DNA of 64,000 nucleotides from DASUPK01 sp963815045 (GCA_963815045.1 CAWFET010000002.1:682001-746000), one strand, 5' to 3'. Positions 53,380 through 63,311 are shown, numbered from the stretch's first letter. Numbers and translations are program-made. The notes: generated by a model not told the origin, from the sequence alone.

Positions 53380-54551
53380 GCGCTGCGGTGGAGGAGCGAT
53401 TCGGCCCCTACGGCGGCCGGTTCGTGCCGGAGACCCTGATCGGCGCGCTCGACGAGCTCAGCGCGGCCTGGGCCGAGGCGCGCGAGGACAGGGACTTCCA
53501 GGCCGAGCTCTCGGTGCTGCTGCGCGACTTCGTCGGCCGGCCCACGCCTCTCTATCTGGCGGAGCGTCTCTCCGAGCGGGTGGGCCGGCGCGTCTACCTG
53601 AAGCGCGAGGACCTCGCCCACACGGGTGCCCACAAGATCAACAACGCGGTCGGCCAGTGCCTGCTCGCCCGCCGGATGGGCAAGACGCGGATCATCGCCG
53701 AGACGGGCGCGGGGCAGCACGGCGTGGCGACCGCGACGGCCTGCGCCCTGTTCGGCCTCGACTGCTCGGTCTACATGGGGAGCGAGGACATCCGCCGCCA
53801 GGCGCCGAACGTGGAGCGGATGCGGCTGCTCGGCACGGAGGTGATCCCGGTGGAGGCCGGGGCCCGCACGCTGAAGGAGGCCGTCAGCGCCGCGATCCGC
53901 GACTGGGTCGCATCGGTCGACAACACCCACTACGTGATCGGCTCGGTGGTCGGGCCGGCTCCGTATCCCGCGCTCGTCCGCGACCTGCAGCGTGTGATCG
54001 GCGACGAGGCTCGCAGCCAGGCGCTCGACGCCGAGGGAGGGCTTCCGGCGCGCGTGATCGCCTGCGTCGGCGGCGGCTCCAACGCGATCGGCAGCTTCCA
54101 TGCCTTCGTCGACGACCCGGTCGAGCTGATCGGAGTCGAGGCCGCGGGCGAGGGTCTCGACAGCGGTCATCACGGCGCTTCGCTGGTGGCCGGCAGCACC
54201 GGTGTCCTGCACGGCGCCCTCTCCTCGGTGCTCGCCGATGAGGAGGGGCAGATCCTCGAGGCGCACTCGGTCTCCGCCGGTCTCGACTATCCGGGCGTCG
54301 GCCCGGAGCACGCCCATCTTCGGGATTCCGGCCGCGCGCGCTACGAGTCCGCCACGGATGCCGAGGCGCTGCGCGCGTTCCGCGAGCTGGCCCGGCTGGA
54401 GGGGATCATTCCCGCCCTCGAGCCGAGTCACGCGATCGCCTGGCTGCTGGAGAACGGCGCGGGTGACGGCTTTGACGTGCTCACCCTGTCCGGGCGCGGG
54501 GACAAGGACATGGACGAGGTGACCTCGAAGCTGCGCGAGCTCGATGGCTGA
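53376..54551 (+). CDS. trpB: Tryptophan synthase beta subunit
   Basis: 391 residues; PLP enzyme. GPYGGRFVPETLIGALDEL start, PLP Lys in KREDLAHTGAHKINNA, ETGAGQHGVA, CVGGGSNAIG phosphate loop and GLDYPGVGPEHAHL. TrpB1 type, made with TrpA. Overlaps trpA by eight bases. Confidence 0.98.
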   Translation: MSAAVEERFGPYGGRFVPETLIGALDELSAAWAEAREDRDFQAELSVLLRDFVGRPTPLYLAERLSERVGRRVYLKREDLAHTGAHKINNAVGQCLLARRMGKTRIIAETGAGQHGVATATACALFGLDCSVYMGSEDIRRQAPNVERMRLLGTEVIPVEAGARTLKEAVSAAIRDWVASVDNTHYVIGSVVGPAPYPALVRDLQRVIGDEARSQALDAEGGLPARVIACVGGGSNAIGSFHAFVDDPVELIGVEAAGEGLDSGHHGASLVAGSTGVLHGALSSVLADEEGQILEAHSVSAGLDYPGVGPEHAHLRDSGRARYESATDAEALRAFRELARLEGIIPALEPSHAIAWLLENGAGDGFDVLTLSGRGDKDMDEVTSKLRELDG

Positions 54552-55353
54552 GGCCACGAGCACGTCGATCGAGGGAGCCTTCGCCGCGGCTCGGGATGAG
54601 GGCCGCGCCGCGCTGATGCCCTATCTGATGGGCGGGTTCCCGGATCAGGAGAGCGCGACCGCCGTGGCGACCGCCTACGCGGACGCGGGCGCCGACCTGA
54701 TCGAGCTCGGGGTTCCCTTCTCGGACCCGCTTGCGGACGGGCCGACGATTCACGCCGCCGACACCGCCGCGCTGGCCGCCGGCGCGAATCTCGAGAGCGT
54801 GCTCGAGACCTGCGCTGCCGTCGCCGATCGACTGCCGGTCGCCCTCATGGCCTACTCGAACATGATCCTGGCGAGAGGGGTGGAGGACTTCGGTGCGCTG
54901 GCCGCCGAGGCGGGCGCGGCCGGGGTGATCGTCCCGGATCTGCCGCTGGAGGAGCAGGGCCCGATCGGCGACTCGCTCGCCTCACGCGGCCTCGACCTGA
55001 TTCCCCTGGTGGCGCCCACCACGCGGCCGGAGCGCCAGGTCGAGATCAGCCGGCGGGCGCGCGGTTTTGTCTATGCGGTCTCGGTCGTCGGCACAACCGG
55101 CGAGCGGACGGGGGACGTCGGTGACGCCTTGAGAGCCTTTGTCGGGAACTTGAAGAAGCACGCCTCTGTCCCCGTGGCCGTCGGATTCGGGATATCCACG
55201 CCTGAGCAGGCTGCGCAATTCGGTCAGATCGCCGACGGGGTGATCATCGGCACCCGGCTCGTGCGCGAGGTCGGCGAGGCGCCCGACCGCGATGCGGCGG
55301 TGGCCGGCGTGACGAACTTCTTGAGCGAGACTCGCGCCGCCCTCGCCAGATAG
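54544..55353 (+). CDS. trpA: Tryptophan synthase alpha subunit
   Basis: 269 residues, TIM barrel. ALMPYLMGGFPDQES, DLIELGVPFSDPLADGPTIHAAD with the catalytic Glu and Asp, GVIVPDLPLEE and GFGISTPEQA. Cleaves indole-3-glycerol phosphate. Its stop codon begins the -10 box of the next small gene. Confidence 0.98.
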   Translation: MAEATSTSIEGAFAAARDEGRAALMPYLMGGFPDQESATAVATAYADAGADLIELGVPFSDPLADGPTIHAADTAALAAGANLESVLETCAAVADRLPVALMAYSNMILARGVEDFGALAAEAGAAGVIVPDLPLEEQGPIGDSLASRGLDLIPLVAPTTRPERQVEISRRARGFVYAVSVVGTTGERTGDVGDALRAFVGNLKKHASVPVAVGFGISTPEQAAQFGQIADGVIIGTRLVREVGEAPDRDAAVAGVTNFLSETRAALAR

Positions 55354-55356
55354 GCT
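55351..55356 (+). promoter_or_regulatory. -10 box (TAGGCT) overlapping the trpA stop codon
   Basis: TAGGCT starts with the trpA stop TAG and lies seven bases before the GTG at 55364. Confidence 0.45.
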
Positions 55357-55363
55357 TCCGGCC

Positions 55364-55528
55364 GTGCAGGTAATCCTCTTCACGGTCCTCGGCGCGTGCG
55401 TGATGGTGATCGCATACGCCCTCGGGATTCCGGGTCCGGTGGACGCGATCCTCTTCCTCGGAGGCGTCTTCACGGGCGCGCTGCTCCGCTATGCCCAGCC
55501 GCTGATCGACTGGCTGACCCGGCCCTAG
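55364..55528 (+). CDS. 54-residue membrane protein
   Basis: Two predicted membrane helices: VILFTVLGACVMVIAYALG, a short GIPGPVD turn, and AILFLGGVFTGALLRYAQPL, with a charged end IDWLTRP. Too short for most automatic gene callers. The position, seven bases after a TANNNT box and ending at the expected trmO start, supports a real gene. It could be a small modulator of a membrane protein or a holin-like peptide; nothing in its sequence decides. Confidence 0.65.
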   Translation: MQVILFTVLGACVMVIAYALGIPGPVDAILFLGGVFTGALLRYAQPLIDWLTRP

Positions 55529-55938
55529 TCACGCCTGAGCTCAGATTCATCGGGCGGGTCGAGTCGTCTCTCACCGACCCGGAGTCGGCGCCGAAGCAGG
55601 GCGATGAGGGCGCGCCCGACGCCTGGATCGAGTTCGAGCCGGGCGTGCTCGAGGCTCTCACGGGCATCGAGACGGGCGACCGGCTCTTGCTGCTCACCTG
55701 GTTCGACCGGGCGGATCGCGACGCGCTGACGACGCATCCGCGCGGCGACGTCTCGCGTCCGGAGGCCGGCGTCTTCACGACCCGCTCTCCGAACCGGCCG
55801 AACCCGATCGGGCTTCACCCGGTCGAGGTTCTGGAGATCGAGGGGCGGCGGATGAGGGTGAGCAACCTGGAGGCTCTGGACGGCACGCCCGTCGTCGACG
55901 TCAAGCCGGTGCTCGAGGGCGAGGTCACAGAGCGCTGA
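55528..55938 (+). CDS. trmO: tRNA (adenine-N6)-methyltransferase TrmO family, no canonical start
   Basis: About 136 residues. The TrmO/YaeB fold is shown by IGRVESSLTDPESAPKQ, the GDRLLLLTWFDRADRD region, GVFTTRSPNRPNPIGLHPVEVL and the end LDGTPVVDVKPVL. TrmO methylates t6A37 of tRNA-Thr in other bacteria. The conserved part begins about PELRFIGRV. The nearest in-frame candidates are GTC 55528, overlapping the stop TAG of the 54-residue gene by one base, and CTG 55510. The only canonical start, GTG 55396, would run through that gene in another frame. GTC is used for the coordinates. Confidence 0.85.
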   Translation, partial: VTPELRFIGRVESSLTDPESAPKQGDEGAPDAWIEFEPGVLEALTGIETGDRLLLLTWFDRADRDALTTHPRGDVSRPEAGVFTTRSPNRPNPIGLHPVEVLEIEGRRMRVSNLEALDGTPVVDVKPVLEGEVTER

Positions 55939-55956
55939 CCCGCCGCCCCGCACAGG

Positions 55957-55962
55957 TAGATT
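55957..55962 (+). promoter_or_regulatory. Leaderless-type -10 box of pfkA (TAGATT)
   Basis: TAGATT lies six bases before the GTG start of the phosphofructokinase gene. Confidence 0.5.
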
Positions 55963-55968
55963 GAGCGC

Positions 55969-56994
55969 GTGCGGATCGGCGTACTCACCGGCGGAGGCGA
56001 CTGCCCCGGGCTGAACGCGGTGATCCGCGCCATCGTGCGCAAGGGGGTCCGCGACTACGAATACGAGTTCGTCGGCCTCCGAGACGGCTGGCGCGGCCCG
56101 CTCGAGGGCGACAGCTCGCCGCTGCGGATCGAGGATGTGCGTGGCATTCTGCCGCGCGGCGGGACGATTCTCGGCTCCTCGCGGACGAACCCCTTCAAGG
56201 AGGAGAACGGGCCAGAGCGGATCAAGGCCTACCTCGCCGACCAGGAGATCGACGGCCTGATCGCGATCGGCGGCGAGGACACCCTCGGTGCGGCCTCAAA
56301 GCTCTTCGACCAGGGCGTGGACGTGGTCGGCGTGCCGAAGACGATCGACAACGACCTCTCGGCCACCGATTACACCTTCGGCTTCGACACAGCGGTCAAC
56401 ATCGCCATGTCGGCGATCGACCGGCTGCACACCACGGCGGAAAGTCACAAGCGGACGCTGATCTGCGAGGTGATGGGCCGCCACGCGGGCTGGATCGCGA
56501 TCCACGCGGGGCTCGCCGGCGGCGCGAACGTGATCCTGATCCCCGAGCGTGAGTTCGACATCGACCAAGTCTGCGAGTACATCATCCAGCGCTATGAGGC
56601 GCAGTACTCGCCGATCGTGGTCGCCGCCGAGGGAGCGATGCCGAAGGGCGGCATGCCTACGACGGAAGGCGCGCCACTCGACGCCTTCGGCCACGTCCGG
56701 CTCGGCGGGATCGCCCACTGGCTCGAGGGCGAGATCGAGCAGCGCACCGGGCATGAAGCGCGAGCGACGATTCTCGGCCACGTCCAGCGCGGGGGCACTC
56801 CGACCGCCTTCGACCGGGTGCTCGCAACTCGGTTCGGCCTGCACGCCATCGACGCGGTGCATGAAGGGTCCTGGGGAAAGATGACCGCTCTGCGCGGCAC
56901 CGACATCGAGCTGGTCGACCTCTCGGAGGCGATCGCGGAGCTGAAGACGGTTCCCGAGTCGCTCTACCGCGAGGCCGAGGTGTTCTTCGGCTGA
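55969..56994 (+). CDS. pfkA: 6-phosphofructokinase, PPi-type residues
   Basis: 341 residues; phosphorylates fructose 6-phosphate. MRIGVLTGGGDCPGLNAVIRAIV, IGGEDTLGAA, PKTIDNDLSATDYTFGFDTA, EVMGRHAGWIA and LGHVQRGG. In E. coli numbering, which fits this protein closely, position 104 is Asp (GGED) and 124 is Lys (PKTIDND). These replace the two Gly of ATP-dependent enzymes and mark pyrophosphate-dependent enzymes such as that of Amycolatopsis methanolica. ATP use is not excluded. GTG start after a TANNNT box. Confidence 0.93.
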   Translation: MRIGVLTGGGDCPGLNAVIRAIVRKGVRDYEYEFVGLRDGWRGPLEGDSSPLRIEDVRGILPRGGTILGSSRTNPFKEENGPERIKAYLADQEIDGLIAIGGEDTLGAASKLFDQGVDVVGVPKTIDNDLSATDYTFGFDTAVNIAMSAIDRLHTTAESHKRTLICEVMGRHAGWIAIHAGLAGGANVILIPEREFDIDQVCEYIIQRYEAQYSPIVVAAEGAMPKGGMPTTEGAPLDAFGHVRLGGIAHWLEGEIEQRTGHEARATILGHVQRGGTPTAFDRVLATRFGLHAIDAVHEGSWGKMTALRGTDIELVDLSEAIAELKTVPESLYREAEVFFG

Positions 56995-57003
56995 GATGAC
57001 CTG

Positions 57004-58086
57004 ATGCCCCGCCTGGCGCTCGCCGCGCTGCTCGCCGTTGCCATCGCCGGCTGCGGGATCGCGGGGACGGCGAAGATCGAGGCGCCGGTGACGGTCTACG
57101 TCAGCCTGCCCCTGACCGGCCCGCATGGAGTCGACGGCCGCGACGCCGCGGATGGGGCCCGGCTCGCGATCGAGCAGGCGCGAGGGAGGGCCGGCTCGAT
57201 CCAGGTCAGGGCGGTCTACCTCGATGACGCCAGGGGCAGGGTGTGGGACCCGGTGGCGGTCGGGGCGAACGCGCGGCGGGCGGTCCAGGACTCCTCGGCG
57301 GGCGCGTACATCGGTGAGCTCGATTCCGAGCCGACTCGCGCATCGGTCCCGATCACGAACGACGCCGGCCTCGCGCAGGTGTCGCCGGGCGCGGGCGGAG
57401 TGGACCTGACCCAGCCGGCAGCCGGCTATCCGGACTCGCCCGATCGCTACCGGCCCTCGGGCTCGCCCAACTTCGCCCGCACGGTCCCCTCGGACGCCGT
57501 GGTCGCCCACGCCGCGGCCGGCTGGACCTCGGAGCTTCACCTCAAGTCCGCAAGCGCGATCTCGGACGGCTCGCCGTTCCAGGACCTGATGGCGAACGAG
57601 TTCTCCTCCGCCGCCGCGGAGCACGGCATCCAGGTTCAGGTGGGGAAGGTGAGCGGCGGAGGGAAGGCGGCGGTCGTCTACTACCCGGGAGGGGCGACGT
57701 CATCCGGTGGCCAGATCCTCCAGCAGAGCGGCAGACCGCCCCCACCGCGGCGTGAGCTGAGCGCCGAACTCGCCCCAGCCAATCTCAGGGGTCGGTCCTT
57801 CCCAGGTCAGTTCGCCGACCGCTTCCATCGCCAGCCCGGCCCGTACGCCGCCTATGGCTACGAGGCGATGGGGCTCATCCTCCAGGCGATTCGCGAAGCG
57901 GGAACCGACGCATCCTCATTTCGCGACAACGTCCGCGGTGACGTCTTCGGCGCTCAGCGAGATGGCACCGTGCTCGGCAGCTACTCGATCACCTCGGAGG
58001 GAGACACCACGGAGTGCATGATCCAGCGCTACGAGGGCGAGCGGCCGCACGCGGCGACCCTCGGCGCCCCCTGCCCCCTCGGCTAG
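57004..58086 (+). CDS. Periplasmic-binding-protein-like lipoprotein (ABC substrate-binding, branched-chain type)
   Basis: 360 residues. Lipobox at the end of a short signal (LLAVAIAGCG, Cys at 18). TVYVSLPLTGPHGVDGRDAADGARLAIEQARG and LDDARGRVWDPVAVGANARRAVQDSSAGAYIGELDSE match the Leu/Ile/Val-binding fold. The second lobe (from VVYYPGGATSSGGQIL) is shorter than in most family members. No ABC permease or ATPase gene is near, so it may act as a sensor or pair with distant genes. It shares a CTAG stop with the convergent hydrolase. Confidence 0.8.
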   Translation: MPRLALAALLAVAIAGCGIAGTAKIEAPVTVYVSLPLTGPHGVDGRDAADGARLAIEQARGRAGSIQVRAVYLDDARGRVWDPVAVGANARRAVQDSSAGAYIGELDSEPTRASVPITNDAGLAQVSPGAGGVDLTQPAAGYPDSPDRYRPSGSPNFARTVPSDAVVAHAAAGWTSELHLKSASAISDGSPFQDLMANEFSSAAAEHGIQVQVGKVSGGGKAAVVYYPGGATSSGGQILQQSGRPPPPRRELSAELAPANLRGRSFPGQFADRFHRQPGPYAAYGYEAMGLILQAIREAGTDASSFRDNVRGDVFGAQRDGTVLGSYSITSEGDTTECMIQRYEGERPHAATLGAPCPLG

Positions 58087-58802
58087 CGAGCCGAGGGCGG
58101 ACCCTCGATCACGGGCTCCCCGGTGATCACAGAGTGCACCCAGTCCCGGATCTCTCCGATCAGGGCGAAGTCGATCGAGTGCTGAACGCGGGCCTCGCGG
58201 TAGGTGACCATCAGGCCGCCCTCCTCGAGCAGGTCGCGCGCCTTGCGCCCGAAGCCGACCGGGATGATCGGGTCGTAGGAGCCGTGGGTGACGTAGGCGG
58301 GCAGGCCGCGCTTCGCCCGCGGGTCCAGCTTCCAGCCGCGGACCATCGGGTAGAAGCCGCTCATCATCAGCAGGCCGGCCGCCTTCGGGCGGCCCATGCC
58401 GAGCGCGACCGCGCAAGCCATCGCGGCGCCCTGGCTGAACCCCCCGATCACGGTCTTCTCCCACGGGATCCGGCGGTGACGCAGTTCGTCGTCGAGGAAC
58501 CGGCAGAGCTTCTCGATGGTGTCGATGAAGGTTTCCTCGTCGGGGTGGCCGACCTCCCTGATCACGTACCAGTGGCGGCCGCCCGGGGGGACGTTGGTGA
58601 GCGGCGCGCCGGGGGTCATGCCGAACAGCTTCTGGTCCGGGTCGAGCTCGTCGAGCATGGGGTAGAGGTCGCGCTCGTCGACGCCGCGGCCGTGGAGCAG
58701 GATCAGGGCGCCCTCGGGCTCGCCTGCGGCGTCGCGCGTCAGGTGGTCGAGCTGGACGACCTGGCCCGGCCGCTCGCCGGGGGTCTGCTCAGGCGTGGAC
58801 AC
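58083..58802 (-). CDS. Alpha/beta hydrolase, phospholipase/carboxylesterase type (MhqD-like)
   Basis: 239 residues. ALILLHGRGVDERDLYPMLDEL, nucleophile elbow GGFSQGAAM, Asp in THGSYDPIIPV and His in VQHSIDF. Related proteins include carboxylesterases and the quinone-resistance hydrolase MhqD. GTG start overlapping the end of the dioxygenase gene, so it works with it. In Bacillus, mhqO/mhqD-type genes protect against quinones; here this is inference. Confidence 0.87.
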   Translation of the reverse strand: MSTPEQTPGERPGQVVQLDHLTRDAAGEPEGALILLHGRGVDERDLYPMLDELDPDQKLFGMTPGAPLTNVPPGGRHWYVIREVGHPDEETFIDTIEKLCRFLDDELRHRRIPWEKTVIGGFSQGAAMACAVALGMGRPKAAGLLMMSGFYPMVRGWKLDPRAKRGLPAYVTHGSYDPIIPVGFGRKARDLLEEGGLMVTYREARVQHSIDFALIGEIRDWVHSVITGEPVIEGPPSAR

Positions 58803-59718
58803 GCGGGTTGTGGATCGGCCGGAGGACCGGCTCGACCTGTTCCCGGAGGTGCTCGTAGTCGGGCGGGAGCGAGAGCTTCTCGCCCAGCGTCTCGAGCGGC
58901 TCGTCGACCGTGAAGCCCGGGCCCAGGGTGGCGATCTCGAAGAGGACGCCGCTCGGCTCGCGGAAGTAGATCGAGCGGAAGTAGAAGCGGTCGATGACGG
59001 GGGTCGGCCGCCCGCCGGCCGCGATCACGCGATCGCGCCACGCCTCGTGGTCGTCCATCTGCGAGGCCCAGGCGATGTGGTGAACGCTGCCCGCACCCTG
59101 CAGCCCGCGCTCCGCCGGGGGCTCGGAATAGCCCCAGAGCCCGCCGCGCGCGTCGCCTCGGCACTCCCAGCCGGCGTGGCCGTCCTCGGCGGACATCGGC
59201 TCGAAGCCGAGCGCCTCCTCGAGCAGGAGACGGCTCTCCTCCGGCCTGCTCGAGTAGGCGATCGCGCCATCGAAGCCCTGCAGGGCGAACTCCGCTGGGA
59301 CCTCAGGATGCTCCGCGGTAAGCGGCTCGTCACTCGTCTCGACGACCTTCAGCTCGTGTCCGAGTCCCTCGGGATCGGCGAATCGGAGGACATCGTCGGA
59401 GCGCTCCACGTCCGTTCCGCTCTTGCTCAGGCGGTCAGCCCAGAAGCCGAGCGCCTCGGGAGTGCCGAGGCGCCAGCGGATGCCCCAGATCATCCCGTCG
59501 CCCGCGCGGCCCTGCGGCGCGCCGGGGTACTCGAAGAAGGTGAGATCGGAGCCGGCATCACCCTTCTCGTCGGCGAAGAAGAGGTGGTAGACGGTGGGGT
59601 CGTCCTGGTTGACGGTCTTCTTGACCAGGCGGAGTCCCATCACGCCGGCGTAGAAGTCGACGTTCTTCTGCGCGTCGCCTGTGATGGCGGTGATGTGGTG
59701 AACGCCCTCGAGCTTCAT
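58789..59718 (-). CDS. Glyoxalase-fold ring-cleaving dioxygenase (MhqO-like)
   Basis: 309 residues with two VOC (glyoxalase) modules. LEGVHHITAITGDAQKNVDFYAGVMGLRLVKKTVNQDDPTVYHLFFADEKG has the first metal His; GSVHHIAWASQMDDHEAWRDRVIAAGG starts the second; GVLFEIATLGPGF has the Glu ligand. This is the pattern of MhqO/CatE-type extradiol enzymes acting on hydroquinones. It overlaps the hydrolase downstream by 14 bases and follows the epimerase gene by 15. Confidence 0.9.
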   Translation of the reverse strand: MKLEGVHHITAITGDAQKNVDFYAGVMGLRLVKKTVNQDDPTVYHLFFADEKGDAGSDLTFFEYPGAPQGRAGDGMIWGIRWRLGTPEALGFWADRLSKSGTDVERSDDVLRFADPEGLGHELKVVETSDEPLTAEHPEVPAEFALQGFDGAIAYSSRPEESRLLLEEALGFEPMSAEDGHAGWECRGDARGGLWGYSEPPAERGLQGAGSVHHIAWASQMDDHEAWRDRVIAAGGRPTPVIDRFYFRSIYFREPSGVLFEIATLGPGFTVDEPLETLGEKLSLPPDYEHLREQVEPVLRPIHNPRVHA

Positions 59719-59733
59719 CGCATCAATCTTCCA

Positions 59734-60642
59734 CTATCGGAGGGCGCTGCGGATCGCCTCGTCCAGGTTCGGGTAGCGGAACTCGTAGCCGCCATCTAGG
59801 GCGCGGCGGGGAAAAACCCTGGCGCCGCCGGCCACCGCGTCGGCGAGGTCGCCGCCGCGCATCGCGCCGATCGCGAACTTCGGGACGGGCATGAAGGCGG
59901 GGCGGTGAAGCGCGCGGCCGAGCTCCTTGGAGAACTCCCGGTTGGTGACCGGGTTCGGCGCCGTCGCGTTGATCGTGCCCGAGACCTGATCGTTGTCCAG
60001 GGCCCAGAGCAGGAGGCCGATCTCGTCGTCGATGTGGATCCAGGACATGAACTGCTCGCCGCCGGCGATCGGGCCGCCCACGCCGAGCTTGAAGGGGAGC
60101 ATCAGCTGCTTCAGCAGGCCTCCCTGCTTGGTCAGCACCAGGCCGGTCCTGATGATCACGACGCGCGGAACCAACCGCTCCGCCTCTAGCTCGGCTCGTT
60201 CCCAGTCGACGGGAACCTCGGCCATGAAGCCTTCGCCCGGCTCGGATTCCTCGTCGAGGATCTGTGCACCGCGGTCGCCGTAGTAGCCGATCGCGGATTG
60301 GCCGATGAAGACGCTCGGCTTGCCGGGCGCGGCCTCTATGCCCTGCAGCAGGTTCCGCGCGGCGAGCAGACGGCTCTCGCGGATCCGGACCTTCGCCTGG
60401 TCGGTGAGCCGCTGGTTGATCTCCTCGCCAATCAGGTTGACCACGGCGTCGACGCCCTCGAGCGCCTCGGGCGGCGGGCGCTCGGTGGTCGCCTGCCAGG
60501 CGTGCCAGCGGACGGTCGGGTTCTTGGGTCGGGCTCGCTCGGGGTCTCGGGTGAGCCCGACGACCTCGTCGCCGCGGGCGAGCAGGGCGTCGGCCAGGGC
60601 CGACCCGAGAAGTCCTGAGGCTCCGGTGATGAGAACCCGCAT
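59734..60642 (-). CDS. TIGR01777-type epimerase (YfcH-like SDR)
   Basis: 302 residues. MRVLITGASGLLGSALADALLARGDEVVGLTRDPERA at the N-terminus, VDAVVNLIGEEINQ, SAIGYYGDRGAQILDEESEPGEGFMAE and the C-terminal DUF1731-like tail with GARVFPRRALDGGYEFRYPNLDEAI, all typical for the family. Substrate not known. First gene of the minus-strand operon with the dioxygenase and hydrolase. Leaderless-type box TAGCAT nine bases upstream. Confidence 0.93.
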   Translation of the reverse strand: MRVLITGASGLLGSALADALLARGDEVVGLTRDPERARPKNPTVRWHAWQATTERPPPEALEGVDAVVNLIGEEINQRLTDQAKVRIRESRLLAARNLLQGIEAAPGKPSVFIGQSAIGYYGDRGAQILDEESEPGEGFMAEVPVDWERAELEAERLVPRVVIIRTGLVLTKQGGLLKQLMLPFKLGVGGPIAGGEQFMSWIHIDDEIGLLLWALDNDQVSGTINATAPNPVTNREFSKELGRALHRPAFMPVPKFAIGAMRGGDLADAVAGGARVFPRRALDGGYEFRYPNLDEAIRSALR

Positions 60643-60651
60643 CGGCGGCGG

Positions 60652-60657
60652 ATGCTA
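60652..60657 (-). promoter_or_regulatory. Leaderless-type -10 box of the epimerase gene (TAGCAT)
   Basis: On the minus strand TAGCAT lies nine bases before the ATG at 60642. Confidence 0.45.
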
Positions 60658-60677
60658 GCCAGATGCCGGGGTCGCGC

Positions 60678-60683
60678 TAGGTT
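60678..60683 (+). promoter_or_regulatory. Leaderless-type -10 box of the GNAT gene (TAGGTT)
   Basis: TAGGTT lies eight bases before the ATG at 60692. Together with the minus-strand box at 60652 it forms a compact divergent promoter region. Confidence 0.5.
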
Positions 60684-60691
60684 CCCGCGCG

Positions 60692-61201
60692 ATGTCGGAC
60701 GCGGTCAGAGAAGCCCAGCCCGGTGAGGGCGCGCGCCTCAGCGAGATCTATCTCTCCTCCGGGCGGGCGGCATGGGCCCGCCATCTGTCGCCCATCGGCC
60801 TGGCTGGGGTGAGCTCTCCGGCCGAAGAATGGGAGCGGTGGATCTCCGATCCCGATCTGATGGTGCTCGTGGCGGAGCGGCGCGACCAGGTGGCGGCGCT
60901 GGCGCTGCTCTGCCGCAGCACGGACAGGGATTCCGATCCGGCGAGGGTCGCCCTCCTCGACCGGCTCTACACCGAGCCCGCCTCCTGGCGCAGGGGACTG
61001 GGCCGCGCGCTGCTCGATGTGGCGATGAAGAAGCTTCGCGAGAAGGGCTTTCACGAGGTGACGCTGTGGACGGCGGAGTGGAACACGTCCCGGGGCTTCT
61101 ACGAGTCGCTGGGCTGGAGCCTCGATGGCGCGACGCGGGAGAAGACCTTCGCCGGGGCCACCTTCACCGAGGTGCGCTACCGCACGCAGGTTCCGAATTG
61201 A
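60692..61201 (+). CDS. GNAT family N-acetyltransferase
   Basis: 169 residues. The acetyl-CoA loop reads EPASWRRGLGRALLDVAMKKL (RxxGxGxxLL form), then GFHEVTLWTAEWNTSRGFYESLGWSLDGATREKTFAG, the classic C-terminal half. N-terminus ARLSEIYLSSGRAAW. Substrate unknown. Its TGA overlaps a TTG start of the next membrane protein gene. Confidence 0.92.
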   Translation: MSDAVREAQPGEGARLSEIYLSSGRAAWARHLSPIGLAGVSSPAEEWERWISDPDLMVLVAERRDQVAALALLCRSTDRDSDPARVALLDRLYTEPASWRRGLGRALLDVAMKKLREKGFHEVTLWTAEWNTSRGFYESLGWSLDGATREKTFAGATFTEVRYRTQVPN

Positions 61202-61814
61202 GCGCGGGCTCGGCCGCGGCACTCAGCGCGGGGGCGGCGCGGGGAGATGCGCGGAGGATCGGGGTGCTGTTCATGATCGGCTCCGCCTGCTTCGCGGTGG
61301 CGTCGCTGCCGGATGCGTCGAGCGTCTCCGACAAGGCGGTCGGCATCATCTACTTCGTCGGCTCGATTTTCTTCACGACTGCGGCGTTCGAGCAGCTCAG
61401 GGTCGCGCGCGGGACGGGCAAGGAGGTCTGGGCGGCCGGGATCCAGTTCGCCGGGACGCTGTTCTTCAACGTCACCACCTTCTTCGGGATGTACCACCAC
61501 TTCGAGACCCACACCTCGAACCTGCTGGTGTGGTCTCCCGACGTGTTCGGGTCGATCTGCTTCCTGGCCTCGAGCGTCCTCGCCGAGCTCGCGGTGCTCC
61601 ACGCGGTGCTCCTCGTACGCCGGTCCGCGACGCTCAACCTGGTGGGCTCGATCGCCTTCGGGCTCTCGGCGGTCGCCGCCTACGTCGTCCCGGACACGAA
61701 CGAGATGCTGAATGCGGCTCTGGCCACGTCGGGGACGCTGGTCGGTGCGCTCTGCTTCCTGTGGGCGGCGCGGATCCTGGTGAAGCCGCCGCCGTGGCTA
61801 CTGCCGGCGAGCCG

Positions 61815-61818
<4 letters not shown>
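61198..61818 (+). CDS. Polytopic membrane protein of unknown function
   Basis: 206 residues with about six membrane helices (such as VLFMIGSACFAVASLP, AVGIIYFVGSIFFTTAAF, FAGTLFFNVTTFFGMYHHF, ICFLASSVLAELAVLHAVLLV, LNLVGSIAFGLSAVAAYVV, LVGALCFLWAARILV). A conserved-looking MYHHFETH motif between helices could bind a metal. TTG start overlapping the acetyltransferase stop (TTGA); ATG 61273 would shorten it and remove part of the first helix. Shares stop bases with malic enzyme, convergent. Confidence 0.75.
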
Positions 61819-63302
<1,484 letters not shown>

Positions 63303-63311
63303 TGGGCGCCG

